From Roseomonas mucosa (GTDB lineage: Bacteria; Pseudomonadota; Alphaproteobacteria; Acetobacterales; Acetobacteraceae): a stretch of DNA of 64,000 nucleotides. The notes beneath the pieces were generated by a model. It saw only the letters and a list, made by a program, of their open reading frames with translations. It made no database searches and was not told the DNA's origin. Positions 8,757-17,292 of the stretch are shown here, piece after piece; position 1 is the stretch's first letter; every line of letters starts with the position of its first letter. The stretch is from positions 1 through 64,000 of the forward strand of contig CAMDWG010000016.1 of the NCBI GenBank assembly GCA_945878375.1. Direction: 5' to 3'. Both the position numbers and the translations under genes were made by a program.

Positions 8757-9740
8757 ATGAACAAGCCACCCCTTCTGACCCGCCGCGTCCTTGGCGGCGT
8801 TGCACTGGCCGCCGCCGCTTTGCCCGCGCGCGCCCAGGGCGCCTGGCCCGAGCGGCCGGTGCGCTGGATCGTGCCCTTCCCGCCGGCGGGGACCGCCGAC
8901 ATCCTCTCGCGCCTGCTGGCCGAGCGGCTCGCGCCGCGGATCGGCCAGCCCATCGTGGTGGAGAACCGCGCCGGCGCGGGCGGCATGCTGGCAGGCGACC
9001 TGGTGGCGAAGGCGCGCGGCGATTCGCACATGGTCATGATGTCGAACTTCGCCCCGCATGGGACGACGCCCACGCTGTTCCCGAACGTCCCCTATGATCC
9101 GGTGGCGGATTTCACCCATCTCGGCCTGTTCGGCGCGCTGCCGATGGTGATCGCGGTCAGCGCCTCCCACCCCGCCCGCACGCTGGAGGAATTCCTCGCG
9201 CCCGCTCGTGCCCGCCCCGGCACGGTGGGCATGGCCTATGGCGGCAATGGCACGGCGTCGCACCTGATCGGCGTGCAGTTCCAGAAGGTGGCGGGCGTCG
9301 AATTCACCTTCGTGCCCTACCGCGGCGCCGGCCCCGCGCTGGTCGACGTGCTGGGGGGCGTGCTGCCGTCCATCATCGAGACGCTGCCGGCGGCGATCGG
9401 CCATATCCGCGCCGGGCGGCTTCGCCCGCTGGCGGTCAGCGCCCCGGCGCGGTCGCCCACGCTGCCCGACGTGCCGCATTTCGGCGAGGTGGGCCTGGCG
9501 GCCGCGCAGGGCGTGAACTGGTTCGGCTTCGCGACGCCCGCCGGCCTTTCCGCGCCGGTCGGCGCGCGCTGGGTGACGGAGATCAAGGCCGTGCTCGAGA
9601 CCGCCGAGATGCGCGAGCGCCTGGCCCAGATGGGCTTCGAGGGCACGAACATGGATGCGGCCTTCATGACCGGCTTCGTCGGTCGTGAGGTCGCGCGCTG
9701 GCGCACGGTCATCCGCGAGAACGGGATCAGCGCCAACTGA
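8757..9740 (+). CDS. Bug/TctC-family substrate-binding protein
   Basis: MNKPPLLTRRVLGGVALAAAALPARAQGAWPERPVRWIVPFPPAGTADILSRLLAERL...GAGGMLAGDLVAKA. Confidence 0.9.
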   Translation: MNKPPLLTRRVLGGVALAAAALPARAQGAWPERPVRWIVPFPPAGTADILSRLLAERLAPRIGQPIVVENRAGAGGMLAGDLVAKARGDSHMVMMSNFAPHGTTPTLFPNVPYDPVADFTHLGLFGALPMVIAVSASHPARTLEEFLAPARARPGTVGMAYGGNGTASHLIGVQFQKVAGVEFTFVPYRGAGPALVDVLGGVLPSIIETLPAAIGHIRAGRLRPLAVSAPARSPTLPDVPHFGEVGLAAAQGVNWFGFATPAGLSAPVGARWVTEIKAVLETAEMRERLAQMGFEGTNMDAAFMTGFVGREVARWRTVIRENGISAN

Positions 9741-9746
9741 CGCGAG

Positions 9747-9780
9747 CCCGGCGCGGCGCCCGCCTGGGCGCCGCGCCGGG
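9747..9780. terminator. Bidirectional hairpin between convergent genes
   Basis: Perfect 15-bp stem CCCGGCGCGGCGCCC-GCCT-GGGCGCCGCGCCGGG. Confidence 0.65.
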
Positions 9781-9797
9781 ACGCGGTGGGGTTTCGT

Positions 9798-10682
9798 TCA
9801 GCGTCCGGCGCTGCGCGCGAGATACAGCGTCGCCCCCACCATGATGAGCGTGCCCCACAGCAGCATCCAGCCGGGCTGTTCCGCGAAGAACAGCATGCCC
9901 AGCACGGCGGAAGCCGGGATCTGCGCGTATTCCACCGGCGCCAGCAGCCCGACCTGCGCCCGCCGCGCGGCCCAGGACGCGCAGAAATCGCCAAGGATCG
10001 CCAGCACCGACCCCAGGGCCAGCAGCGCGATGGCCGTCCAGGACGGCGTCACCCAGACCATCGCGCTGATCGGCCCGTAGACCACAACCGTCGCCAGCGC
10101 ATAGAGCGCGACGACGCGCGCGGGCGGCTCCGTCGTGGACAGCATCTTGATGGAGATCAGCACCACCGCGCCGGTGATGGCCCCGCCGATCGCCGCCAGC
10201 GTGCCGGCGGAAAGCTCCCCCTGGGGCCCCGCGATCAGCAGCACGCCGGAAAAGCCGATGGCGGCGGCGATGGCGCGATCCCAGCCGATCCGCTCGCCCA
10301 GGATCAGGAAGGCCAGCGGCAGCGCCCAGAGCGGCCGCGCATGCATGATCGCCACCGCATCCGCCAGCGGCAGCCACAGGATCGCCAGCATGTGCAGGAA
10401 GAAGGCGACCAGCCCGGCGCAGATCCGCAGCGCATGGGCGCCGGGGCGGCGGGTGCGGAGGGCGCCGCCGCCATGGCGCAGCATCCAGGGCAGCATGATG
10501 AGAACCGTCAGCACGCCGCGCGCGAAGGGCATCAGCGCCACCGGCAGGCCTTCGAGCATCGCGGCCCGGAAGCAGGCGCCCATGCCCGCGAAGAACAGGC
10601 AGCAGAGCAACATCAGCCCCATCCCCGCCAGCGCGCCCGATGGGTCGCGGGGCTGCGTCGGGGCGGGGGGGATGGTCATCAC
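9798..10682 (-). CDS. DMT/EamA-family transporter
   Basis: Ten-TM pattern, MGLMLLCCLFFAGMGACFRAAMLEGLP..., WLPLADAVAIMHARPLWALPLAFLILGERI. Confidence 0.88.
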   Translation of the reverse strand: MMTIPPAPTQPRDPSGALAGMGLMLLCCLFFAGMGACFRAAMLEGLPVALMPFARGVLTVLIMLPWMLRHGGGALRTRRPGAHALRICAGLVAFFLHMLAILWLPLADAVAIMHARPLWALPLAFLILGERIGWDRAIAAAIGFSGVLLIAGPQGELSAGTLAAIGGAITGAVVLISIKMLSTTEPPARVVALYALATVVVYGPISAMVWVTPSWTAIALLALGSVLAILGDFCASWAARRAQVGLLAPVEYAQIPASAVLGMLFFAEQPGWMLLWGTLIMVGATLYLARSAGR

Positions 10683-10738
10683 GGGGCAGTGTGGCGCGGT
10701 TTCGCGCCTACCCCAACCCCGTCAGCCCAACCCCGCCG

Positions 10739-11020
10739 TCAACGACGGGGCGGCAGCTCGCGGCGGCGCGGGTTGTCGCCGCGCGGGCCCTCGGCGCGCT
10801 GGCCCTCACCGCGCGGGGCGGCGCTGCGCGGCGGCGGCTCGGCGGCGATCTCCGCCTCGATCTCCTTGATCCGGGCGACGATGGTGCTGCGCAGGGATGG
10901 CGCGGCTTGCGGCTTCAGATTCGCCAGCGTTTCCTTCAGCTCCGCCAGCAGCCGCTTCTTCTCCTGCGCCGAACGGCGGATCGGACGGTTGTCTGAGAAC
11001 TGTCCGTCGAACGCGCGCAT
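10739..11020 (-). CDS. Small hypothetical charged/coiled-coil protein
   Basis: MRAFDGQFSDNRPIRRSAQEKKRLLAELKETLANLKPQAAPSLRSTIVARIKEIEAEIAAEPP. Confidence 0.5.
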   Translation of the reverse strand: MRAFDGQFSDNRPIRRSAQEKKRLLAELKETLANLKPQAAPSLRSTIVARIKEIEAEIAAEPPPRSAAPRGEGQRAEGPRGDNPRRRELPPRR

Positions 11021-11177
11021 GAGCCTGTGCCCTCCCCGTTGGTGACGCTGCGGGGCCGGGTTAGGGGGGCGGGGGCGCCGCGTCAACGCGGGGGCGCGCC
11101 CGCCTTGTCCCGATCCCCCCCGGCGGGTCGCGCGACCGGGCCGGCGGGCCTGCCCGCGCGGATTGGGCAGCCGCACT

Positions 11178-11205
11178 CGTCCGGACAATATCTTGCCTCC
11201 GGACG
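11178..11205. promoter_or_regulatory. Inverted repeat upstream of the Liv receptor gene
   Basis: CGTCCGGA-N12-TCCGGACG perfect 8-bp arms around the AT-rich CAATATCTTGCC. Confidence 0.35.
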
Positions 11206-11266
11206 CAGGTCGGCGCAGATAGCGATCAATGCGGGGTTGCGCCCGCGAACAGGGAGAAGCCGAAGG

Positions 11267-12481
11267 ATGTCGACCGTCGTGACCCCCACCCGCCGGGTGC
11301 TTTTGCTCGGCGCCGCCGGCGTGCTTGCCGCGCCGCGGATCGCCGGCGCCCAGCCGGCGCCGATCCGGCTCGGCATCCTCCAGCCCGTCACCGGCGCGCT
11401 GGCGCAGGATGGCGAATATGGCCGCCTCGGCGCCGAGGCCGCGATCAATGAGATCAACGCCACGGGCGGCATCCGGTCCATGGGCGGCGCCCGGATCCAG
11501 ATGGTGTTCGGCGATGCGCGCTCGAACCCCGAAGGCGGCACCGCCGAGGTGGAGCGCATGCATGGCGAAGGCGTGGTCGCGGTGGTCGGCGGCTTCGCCA
11601 GCCCGATCTGCCTCGCGGCGTCCCAGGCGGCGTCCCGCTACGACCTGCCCTATATCGTCGATGTCGGCGTGGCGGACACGATCGTGACGCGCGGGCTCCG
11701 GAACACCTTCCGCTTCGGGCCGGGCTTCGGGAAAGTGACCGCCGGTGCGCTCGACAACCTCGCGGCGCTCAACAACGCGGCCGGCCGTCCGGCGCGCACC
11801 GTGGTGGTGGTGCATGAGGACGGGCTGTTCGGCAGCGGCATGGCGCGGCTGATGCAGAACGAGTTGCCGAAGCGCGGCTTCGAGGTGCTGGAGACCATCA
11901 GCCACCCGACACCGGCGCGCGACATGTCCAACATCGCGCTGCGTATCCGCGCGCTGAACCCGGACCTGATCATCCCGTCCAGCTACTACGCCGAATTCGT
12001 GCTGCTGTCGCAGACCCTGCAGCAGCGCCGCATCCGCCCGAAGGGCATCTACTGCGTGCTGAACGGCGCCGCGTCCAACTTCCGCTTCGTGCGCGAATTC
12101 CCCCAGGCCGCGAACCTGGTGATGGATGTCAACCACTGGGCCGATCCGCGCAAGCCGAAGACGGCCGAGCTGCGCCGCGCCGTGGAAGCGCAGAACCGCT
12201 TCTGGCTGTACAACACGCCGCTGAACTATTCGGCCGTGATGCTGGTGGCGGACGCGCTGGAGCGCGCCGGCCGCGCCGACCGCGTGGCGGTGATCGAGGC
12301 GCTGGCCGCGACCGGGCCGGGCTTCACCCGCCACATCATGCCCTATGGCCCGACGAATTTCGTCAACGGCCAGAACCAGGCCGGGCAGGCGGTGAACACC
12401 CAGGTGATCGACAACGACATCAAGGTGATCTTTCCGACCGACTTCGCCGACGCGCGCCCCGTCTTCCCCTGGCCGGCGTGA
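11267..12481 (+). CDS. Branched-chain amino acid-type ABC transporter substrate-binding protein (LivK-like)
   Basis: Signal peptide, IRLGILQPVTGALAQDGEYGRLGAEAAINEINATGG (Peripla_BP_6). Confidence 0.9.
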   Translation: MSTVVTPTRRVLLLGAAGVLAAPRIAGAQPAPIRLGILQPVTGALAQDGEYGRLGAEAAINEINATGGIRSMGGARIQMVFGDARSNPEGGTAEVERMHGEGVVAVVGGFASPICLAASQAASRYDLPYIVDVGVADTIVTRGLRNTFRFGPGFGKVTAGALDNLAALNNAAGRPARTVVVVHEDGLFGSGMARLMQNELPKRGFEVLETISHPTPARDMSNIALRIRALNPDLIIPSSYYAEFVLLSQTLQQRRIRPKGIYCVLNGAASNFRFVREFPQAANLVMDVNHWADPRKPKTAELRRAVEAQNRFWLYNTPLNYSAVMLVADALERAGRADRVAVIEALAATGPGFTRHIMPYGPTNFVNGQNQAGQAVNTQVIDNDIKVIFPTDFADARPVFPWPA

Positions 12482-12509
12482 GCCTGGGCCGCCGGAGGCA
12501 GCTGGCCGC

Positions 12510-13388
12510 GTGAGAAGCTATCCGATCGAGATCGTGGGGGAGGCCGTGCTGAACGGCCTCCTCACCGGGTCCATCTATGGGCTGGTGGCGCTGGGGCTGA
12601 CGCTGGTCTACGGCGTGCTCCACATCATCAACTTCGCCCATGGCGCGCTGCTGACGCTGGCGATGTATGCGGCCTTCGTGGCGTGGAAGGTCTTCGGCCT
12701 CGATCCCTATGTCGCGATCCTGCCGCTGGTGCCGATGTTCTTCCTGCTCGGCTACGGCGTGCAGCGCTTCGTCATCGGGCCGGCCAGCCGGGGCGAGGAT
12801 TCCAACATCCTGCTGGTCACGCTCGGCCTGTCCATCGTCATCGAGAACATGATGCTGGCCATCTTCCGGTCCGACACGCTGACGGTGCAGGTGCCTTACG
12901 CGATGGAGGTGGTGGAACTCGGCCCGATGCTGCTGAGCTTCCCGCGCGTCGCGGGCTTTGGCGTCGCCTTCGTGGTGGCAGCCGTGCTGTTCGTGGTGCT
13001 GACCATGACCGATACCGGGCGCGCGATCCGCGCGGTGGCGAAGGAACGCACCGGCGCGGCGCTGGTCGGCATCAACGTCAATCACGTCTATGCCGTGACC
13101 TTCGGCATCGGCGCCGCCTGCCTGGCCGTCGCGGCCTGCCTGCTGCTGCCCTTCTTCTATGTCACGCCGCGGGTCGGCAACGCCTTCGTGCTGGTGGCCT
13201 TCACCATCGTCGTGCTAGGTGGCATGGGCAGCGTGGTTGGCGCCCTGTTGGGCGGGCTGTTCATCGGCGTGGTGGAAAGTCTGTCGGGACTCTATTTCGG
13301 CGATAGCCTCGGCCAGATCGGCATCTTCCTGATCTTCATCCTGGTGCTGCTGTTCCGCCCGACCGGCCTGTTCGGAGCCAAGGCGTGA
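12510..13388 (+). CDS. Branched-chain amino acid ABC transporter permease (LivH-like)
   Basis: NGLLTGSIYGLVALGLTLVYGVLHIINFAHG. Confidence 0.93.
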   Translation: MRSYPIEIVGEAVLNGLLTGSIYGLVALGLTLVYGVLHIINFAHGALLTLAMYAAFVAWKVFGLDPYVAILPLVPMFFLLGYGVQRFVIGPASRGEDSNILLVTLGLSIVIENMMLAIFRSDTLTVQVPYAMEVVELGPMLLSFPRVAGFGVAFVVAAVLFVVLTMTDTGRAIRAVAKERTGAALVGINVNHVYAVTFGIGAACLAVAACLLLPFFYVTPRVGNAFVLVAFTIVVLGGMGSVVGALLGGLFIGVVESLSGLYFGDSLGQIGIFLIFILVLLFRPTGLFGAKA

Positions 13389-14335
13389 CCGCGAAGGACC
13401 TTCTGCCCATCGCGATCTTCGGCCTGGTCGCGGCGCTGCTGCCCTTCTTCGTCACGGCCGGCACCTGGCTGAACTTCGCGGTCTTCACGCTGATCATCTG
13501 CCTGGCGGCGCAGGGGTGGAACATCCTGGGCGGCTATGGCGGGCAGTACAGCTTCGGCCATGCGGCCTTCTTCGGCACGGCCGCCTATGCGACCGCGATC
13601 CTGCAGGTGCGCTACGGCGTCGATCCCTATCTCGGCTTCGCGGTGGGTATCGCGGCGGCGGGCGCGGTGGGCTGGGTGATCGGCGCGCTATCCTTCCGTT
13701 CCGGCCTGCGCGGCAGCTATTTCGCGCTGGTGACGCTGGCATTTGCCGAGGTGTTCCGCGTGCTCGCCAACGCGTCCGAATGGACGGGCGGCGCGGCGGG
13801 CGTTCTCATCAAGCTCGATGTGCGGGCCTCCAACTTCCAGTTCGCCGACCGCGCGACCTTCTACTGGGTCGCGCTGGCGCTGGTGCTGGTCGCGCTGGTG
13901 ATCACCCGCGCGCTGGAACGCTCCCGCCTCGGCGCGCAGCTGGTCGCGGTGCGGGAGAACGAGAGCGCGGCGCGCGCCCTCGGCGTGGATGCGTTTGGGG
14001 TGAAGCTCGCGGCGATCGCGCTGTCGGCCGCGATCACCGGCGCGGCGGGCGCGTTGTATGCGCAGTATTTCCTCTATCTCGACGCCAACATCGCCTATGG
14101 CACCTGGATCAGCGTGGAAGCACTGCTGGCGCCGATCATCGGCGGGGCGGGCACGGTCTTCGGGCCGGTTCTCGGCGGCATCATCCTCCATTCGCTGAGC
14201 GAGTTTACCAAGTCGCTGGTGGGCCGCATTCCGGGCGTGGACCTGGTGATCTTCGGCGTGCTGCTGATCCTGGTCGTGCGTTTCCCGCCGCGGGAAATCC
14301 CGGGGCTGATCCGCGGCTGGAGGAAGGCGCGGTGA
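13385..14335 (+). CDS. Branched-chain amino acid ABC transporter permease (LivM-like)
   Basis: GWNILGGYGGQYSFGHAAFFGTAAYATAILQ; overlaps livH. Confidence 0.93.
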   Translation: MTAKDLLPIAIFGLVAALLPFFVTAGTWLNFAVFTLIICLAAQGWNILGGYGGQYSFGHAAFFGTAAYATAILQVRYGVDPYLGFAVGIAAAGAVGWVIGALSFRSGLRGSYFALVTLAFAEVFRVLANASEWTGGAAGVLIKLDVRASNFQFADRATFYWVALALVLVALVITRALERSRLGAQLVAVRENESAARALGVDAFGVKLAAIALSAAITGAAGALYAQYFLYLDANIAYGTWISVEALLAPIIGGAGTVFGPVLGGIILHSLSEFTKSLVGRIPGVDLVIFGVLLILVVRFPPREIPGLIRGWRKAR

Positions 14336-15090
14336 ACCCCGATCCCGCTTTCCTGTCCGTCCATTCCGTCTCGAAGCGCTTCGGTGGGCTGCTGGCGGTC
14401 TCGGACGCCAGCTTCACCGCCGCCGAGGGCAGCATCACCGGCCTCATCGGGCCGAATGGCGCTGGCAAGACCACGCTGTTCGCCATCGTCTCCGGCTTCG
14501 AGAAGCCGACCAGCGGCCGCGTGCTGTGGCGGGGTGAGGAGATCACCGGCCGCCTGCCGCATCTTCTGGCCCGCGACGGCATCGCCCGCACCTTCCAGAT
14601 CGTGCAGCCCTTCGCCGGGCTGAGCGTGCGGGAGAACATCGCGGTTGGCGCCTTCCTCCGCCACCACCGCCGCGCGGAGGCCATCGCGGTGGCCGAAGAA
14701 GTGGCGGCCCGGGTCGGGCTGTCCGCCGAACTCGACAAGCCGGCCGCCGCGCTGACCGTCGCGGGGCGCAAGCGCGTCGAACTGGCCAAGGCGTTGGCGA
14801 CGCAGCCGAAGCTGCTGCTGCTGGATGAGGTGCTGGCCGGCCTCAACCCGTCCGAGGTCCGCGACATCGTCCCCGTCGTGCGCGCGATCCGCGACAGCGG
14901 CGTCACCGTGCTGATGATCGAGCATGTGATGCAGGCGGTGATGAACCTGTGCGACGTGGTGCATGTGCTGGCGCAGGGCCGCATCATTGCGGGCGGCACG
15001 CCGGCCGAGGTCGTCAGCAACCCCGCGGTGATCGAGGCCTATCTGGGCCACGGCGCCGCGACCAGGCTGGCGGGCGGTTCCCATGCTTGA
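14332..15090 (+). CDS. ABC transporter ATP-binding protein (LivG-like)
   Basis: GPNGAGKTTLFAIVSG Walker A, LLLLDEVLAGL Walker B; GTG start overlapping livM. Confidence 0.93.
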   Translation: MNPDPAFLSVHSVSKRFGGLLAVSDASFTAAEGSITGLIGPNGAGKTTLFAIVSGFEKPTSGRVLWRGEEITGRLPHLLARDGIARTFQIVQPFAGLSVRENIAVGAFLRHHRRAEAIAVAEEVAARVGLSAELDKPAAALTVAGRKRVELAKALATQPKLLLLDEVLAGLNPSEVRDIVPVVRAIRDSGVTVLMIEHVMQAVMNLCDVVHVLAQGRIIAGGTPAEVVSNPAVIEAYLGHGAATRLAGGSHA

Positions 15091-15784
15091 GGTCCGGGAT
15101 CTCCACGCGGGCTATGGCCTGACCCGCGTGCTGGAAGGCGTATCCCTGCATGTGAATGCGGGTGAGATCGTCGCCGTGCTCGGTTCGAACGGCGCGGGCA
15201 AGACGACGCTCAACATGGCGATCAGCGGGCTGGTGAAGCCGCGCGCCGGCAGCGTGACCTTCGAAGGGCGTGACATCACCGGTCGTCCGCCGGCCGAGAT
15301 CATGGGTGCGGGGCTGATCCAGGTGCCGGAAGGGCGCAAGATCTTCCCGAACCTCAGCGTGCGGGAGAATCTGGAACTCGGGTCCTACCGCCGCGCCAAG
15401 GCGGGTCGCGCGCAGAACCTGGATCGCGTCTTCCAGACCTTCCCGCGCCTGAAGGAACGCACTGTACAGGCCGCCGGGACGCTGTCGGGCGGGGAACAGC
15501 AGATGCTCGCCATCGGCCGCGGCATGATGGCGGAACCGCGCCTGCTGATCCTGGACGAACCCTCGCTCGGCCTGTCGCCGCTGCTGGTGGAGGAGATGTT
15601 CGCCCTGATCCGCCGCCTGCACGGGCAGGGCCTTGCCATCATGCTGGTCGAGCAGAATGTGGCGCAGTCGCTGGATGTCGCGGACCGCGCCTATGTGCTG
15701 GAGAATGGCCGCTTCGCCATTTCCGGCGCGGCCGCCAGCGTGCGCGAGGACCCGGAACTCAAGCGGGCCTATCTGGGACTCTAG
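15083..15784 (+). CDS. ABC transporter ATP-binding protein (LivF-like)
   Basis: GSNGAGKTTLNMAISG, LSGGEQQMLAIGRGMMAEPRLLILDEPSLGLSP. Confidence 0.94.
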   Translation: MLEVRDLHAGYGLTRVLEGVSLHVNAGEIVAVLGSNGAGKTTLNMAISGLVKPRAGSVTFEGRDITGRPPAEIMGAGLIQVPEGRKIFPNLSVRENLELGSYRRAKAGRAQNLDRVFQTFPRLKERTVQAAGTLSGGEQQMLAIGRGMMAEPRLLILDEPSLGLSPLLVEEMFALIRRLHGQGLAIMLVEQNVAQSLDVADRAYVLENGRFAISGAAASVREDPELKRAYLGL

Positions 15785-15831
15785 AGCAGATCGCGGAAGG
15801 GCGTGACCGCCCGGACGCGTGAATCTGCTCT
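15783..15831. repeat. Nested palindromic element
   Basis: AGAGCAGAT/ATCTGCTCT outer arms, inner GGGCG-TGAC-CGCCC. Confidence 0.65.
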
Positions 15832-15843
15832 GTCAACAACAGG

Positions 15844-15885
15844 CTGGAGCGCTTTGCGTTCAGGCGTGGACGCAAACCGCTCCAG
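15844..15885. repeat. Second nested palindromic element
   Basis: CTGGAGCG/CGCTCCAG outer arms, inner TTTGCGT/ACGCAAA. Confidence 0.65.
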
Positions 15886-15900
15886 GGAAGGAGATCGCGG

Positions 15901-17292
15901 ATGGCGATCGTGACCAAGGGCGTCGAGCCTGCCTCCGTGCTGATGGCGGCCGCACCGCCGGCCTGGCTCGACGAATGGTGCCGCTTTGCCGCGCAGGCGC
16001 GCTTCGCATCCCTGCCACCAGCGGTCGCGCAACGCGCGCGCCTTGCCCTGCTGGACTGCATCGGCGCCATCGCGGCCGGCGCCCAGGAAGCGGAGGTGCA
16101 GGCGCTGGCCGCGCGGATGCTGGCGCGGGAAGGCACGGGCGACGCGCCGGTCATCGGCCTGCCGCTGGCCGCCCGGCCCGGCACGGCGGCGTTCCTGAAC
16201 GGCACATCGGGCACGATGCTGGAGCTTGATGAGGGGAACCAGTATGCGCGCGGCCATCCCGCGATCCATGTCGTCCCCGCGCTGCTCGCAGCACCCCGCG
16301 GCGATGGCGCGGCGCTGCTGACGGCGCTCGCCATCGGCTATGAATTCGGCAGCCGCGTGGGCATCGCGAGCAAGCTGAATGTCGCGATGCATCCGCACGG
16401 CACCTGGGGCACTTTGGGTGCGGCGATGGGCATCGCGAAGCTGCATGGCGCGACGGCCGAGGAGTTCCGCGGCACCATCAATATGGCGGCCTCGCTCGGC
16501 CTCGCGACGTCGCGCAAGACGATGCTGGAAGGCGGCACGGTGCGGAACACCTATGCCGGCGTGTCGAACATGCTCGGGCTCACGGTATGGGACCTGGTCC
16601 GCGCCGGCTTCGAGGGCGAGCGCGACGGCGTCGGCACCGTCTTCGGGAGCGTGGCAGCGAACGACTTCCGCCCGGCGGAGATGGTGGCGGATCTCGGCAC
16701 GCGCTGGGAGATCGCTCGCAACTACTTCAAGCGTCATGCCGCGTGCCGCTACACGCATGGCGCGCTGGATGCGCTGCAGATGATCCTGGCGAAGACCGGC
16801 CCCTTGCAGCCCGACCAGGTGCGCGCGATTGAGGTCGAGACCTATGTCTGGGCCGCGCAGCTTGATAGTCCGCTGGCGCCCAACATGCTGGCGGCGAAGT
16901 TCAGCATTCCCTTCGCGCTCGCCACCACCATCGCCCATGGCGCTGCGACCGTGCCCGCCTTCCGCGCCCCGGCGCGGGAGAATGCGGCGGTGCAGGCGCT
17001 GGCGCAGCGTGTGACGGTGAATGAGGATCCGGCGCTGACGGCGCAGCTCCCCGGGCTTCGCCCCGCGCGGCTTCGCCTGACGCTGGCCGATGGCTCGGTG
17101 CACAGCGCGGAGGTCACGACCAATCGCGGCGACACCGAGGATCCCTACACCGAGGCCGAGGTGCGGGCGAAGTTCCGCGAACTGACCGACCCCGTCTATG
17201 GCCCCGCGCGCGCCCAGGCGATTGAGGATGCGGTGCTGGCCTTCGGCCCGCATCAGGAAGCATCGGCGCTGACGGAGCTGCTCTCACGATGA
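15901..17292 (+). CDS. MmgE/PrpD-family protein
   Basis: ALLDCIGAIAAGAQEAEVQALAARML, NGTSGTMLELDEGNQYARGHPAIHVVPALLA, KRHAACRYTHGALDAL. Confidence 0.9.
   Translation: MAIVTKGVEPASVLMAAAPPAWLDEWCRFAAQARFASLPPAVAQRARLALLDCIGAIAAGAQEAEVQALAARMLAREGTGDAPVIGLPLAARPGTAAFLNGTSGTMLELDEGNQYARGHPAIHVVPALLAAPRGDGAALLTALAIGYEFGSRVGIASKLNVAMHPHGTWGTLGAAMGIAKLHGATAEEFRGTINMAASLGLATSRKTMLEGGTVRNTYAGVSNMLGLTVWDLVRAGFEGERDGVGTVFGSVAANDFRPAEMVADLGTRWEIARNYFKRHAACRYTHGALDALQMILAKTGPLQPDQVRAIEVETYVWAAQLDSPLAPNMLAAKFSIPFALATTIAHGAATVPAFRAPARENAAVQALAQRVTVNEDPALTAQLPGLRPARLRLTLADGSVHSAEVTTNRGDTEDPYTEAEVRAKFRELTDPVYGPARAQAIEDAVLAFGPHQEASALTELLSR

Noticed and set aside
6660-9740. 1026-aa ORF spanning the amidohydrolase and receptor genes
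   Set aside because: Only the part from 8757 (TctC receptor) is convincing; the rest is antisense to two well-supported minus-strand genes.
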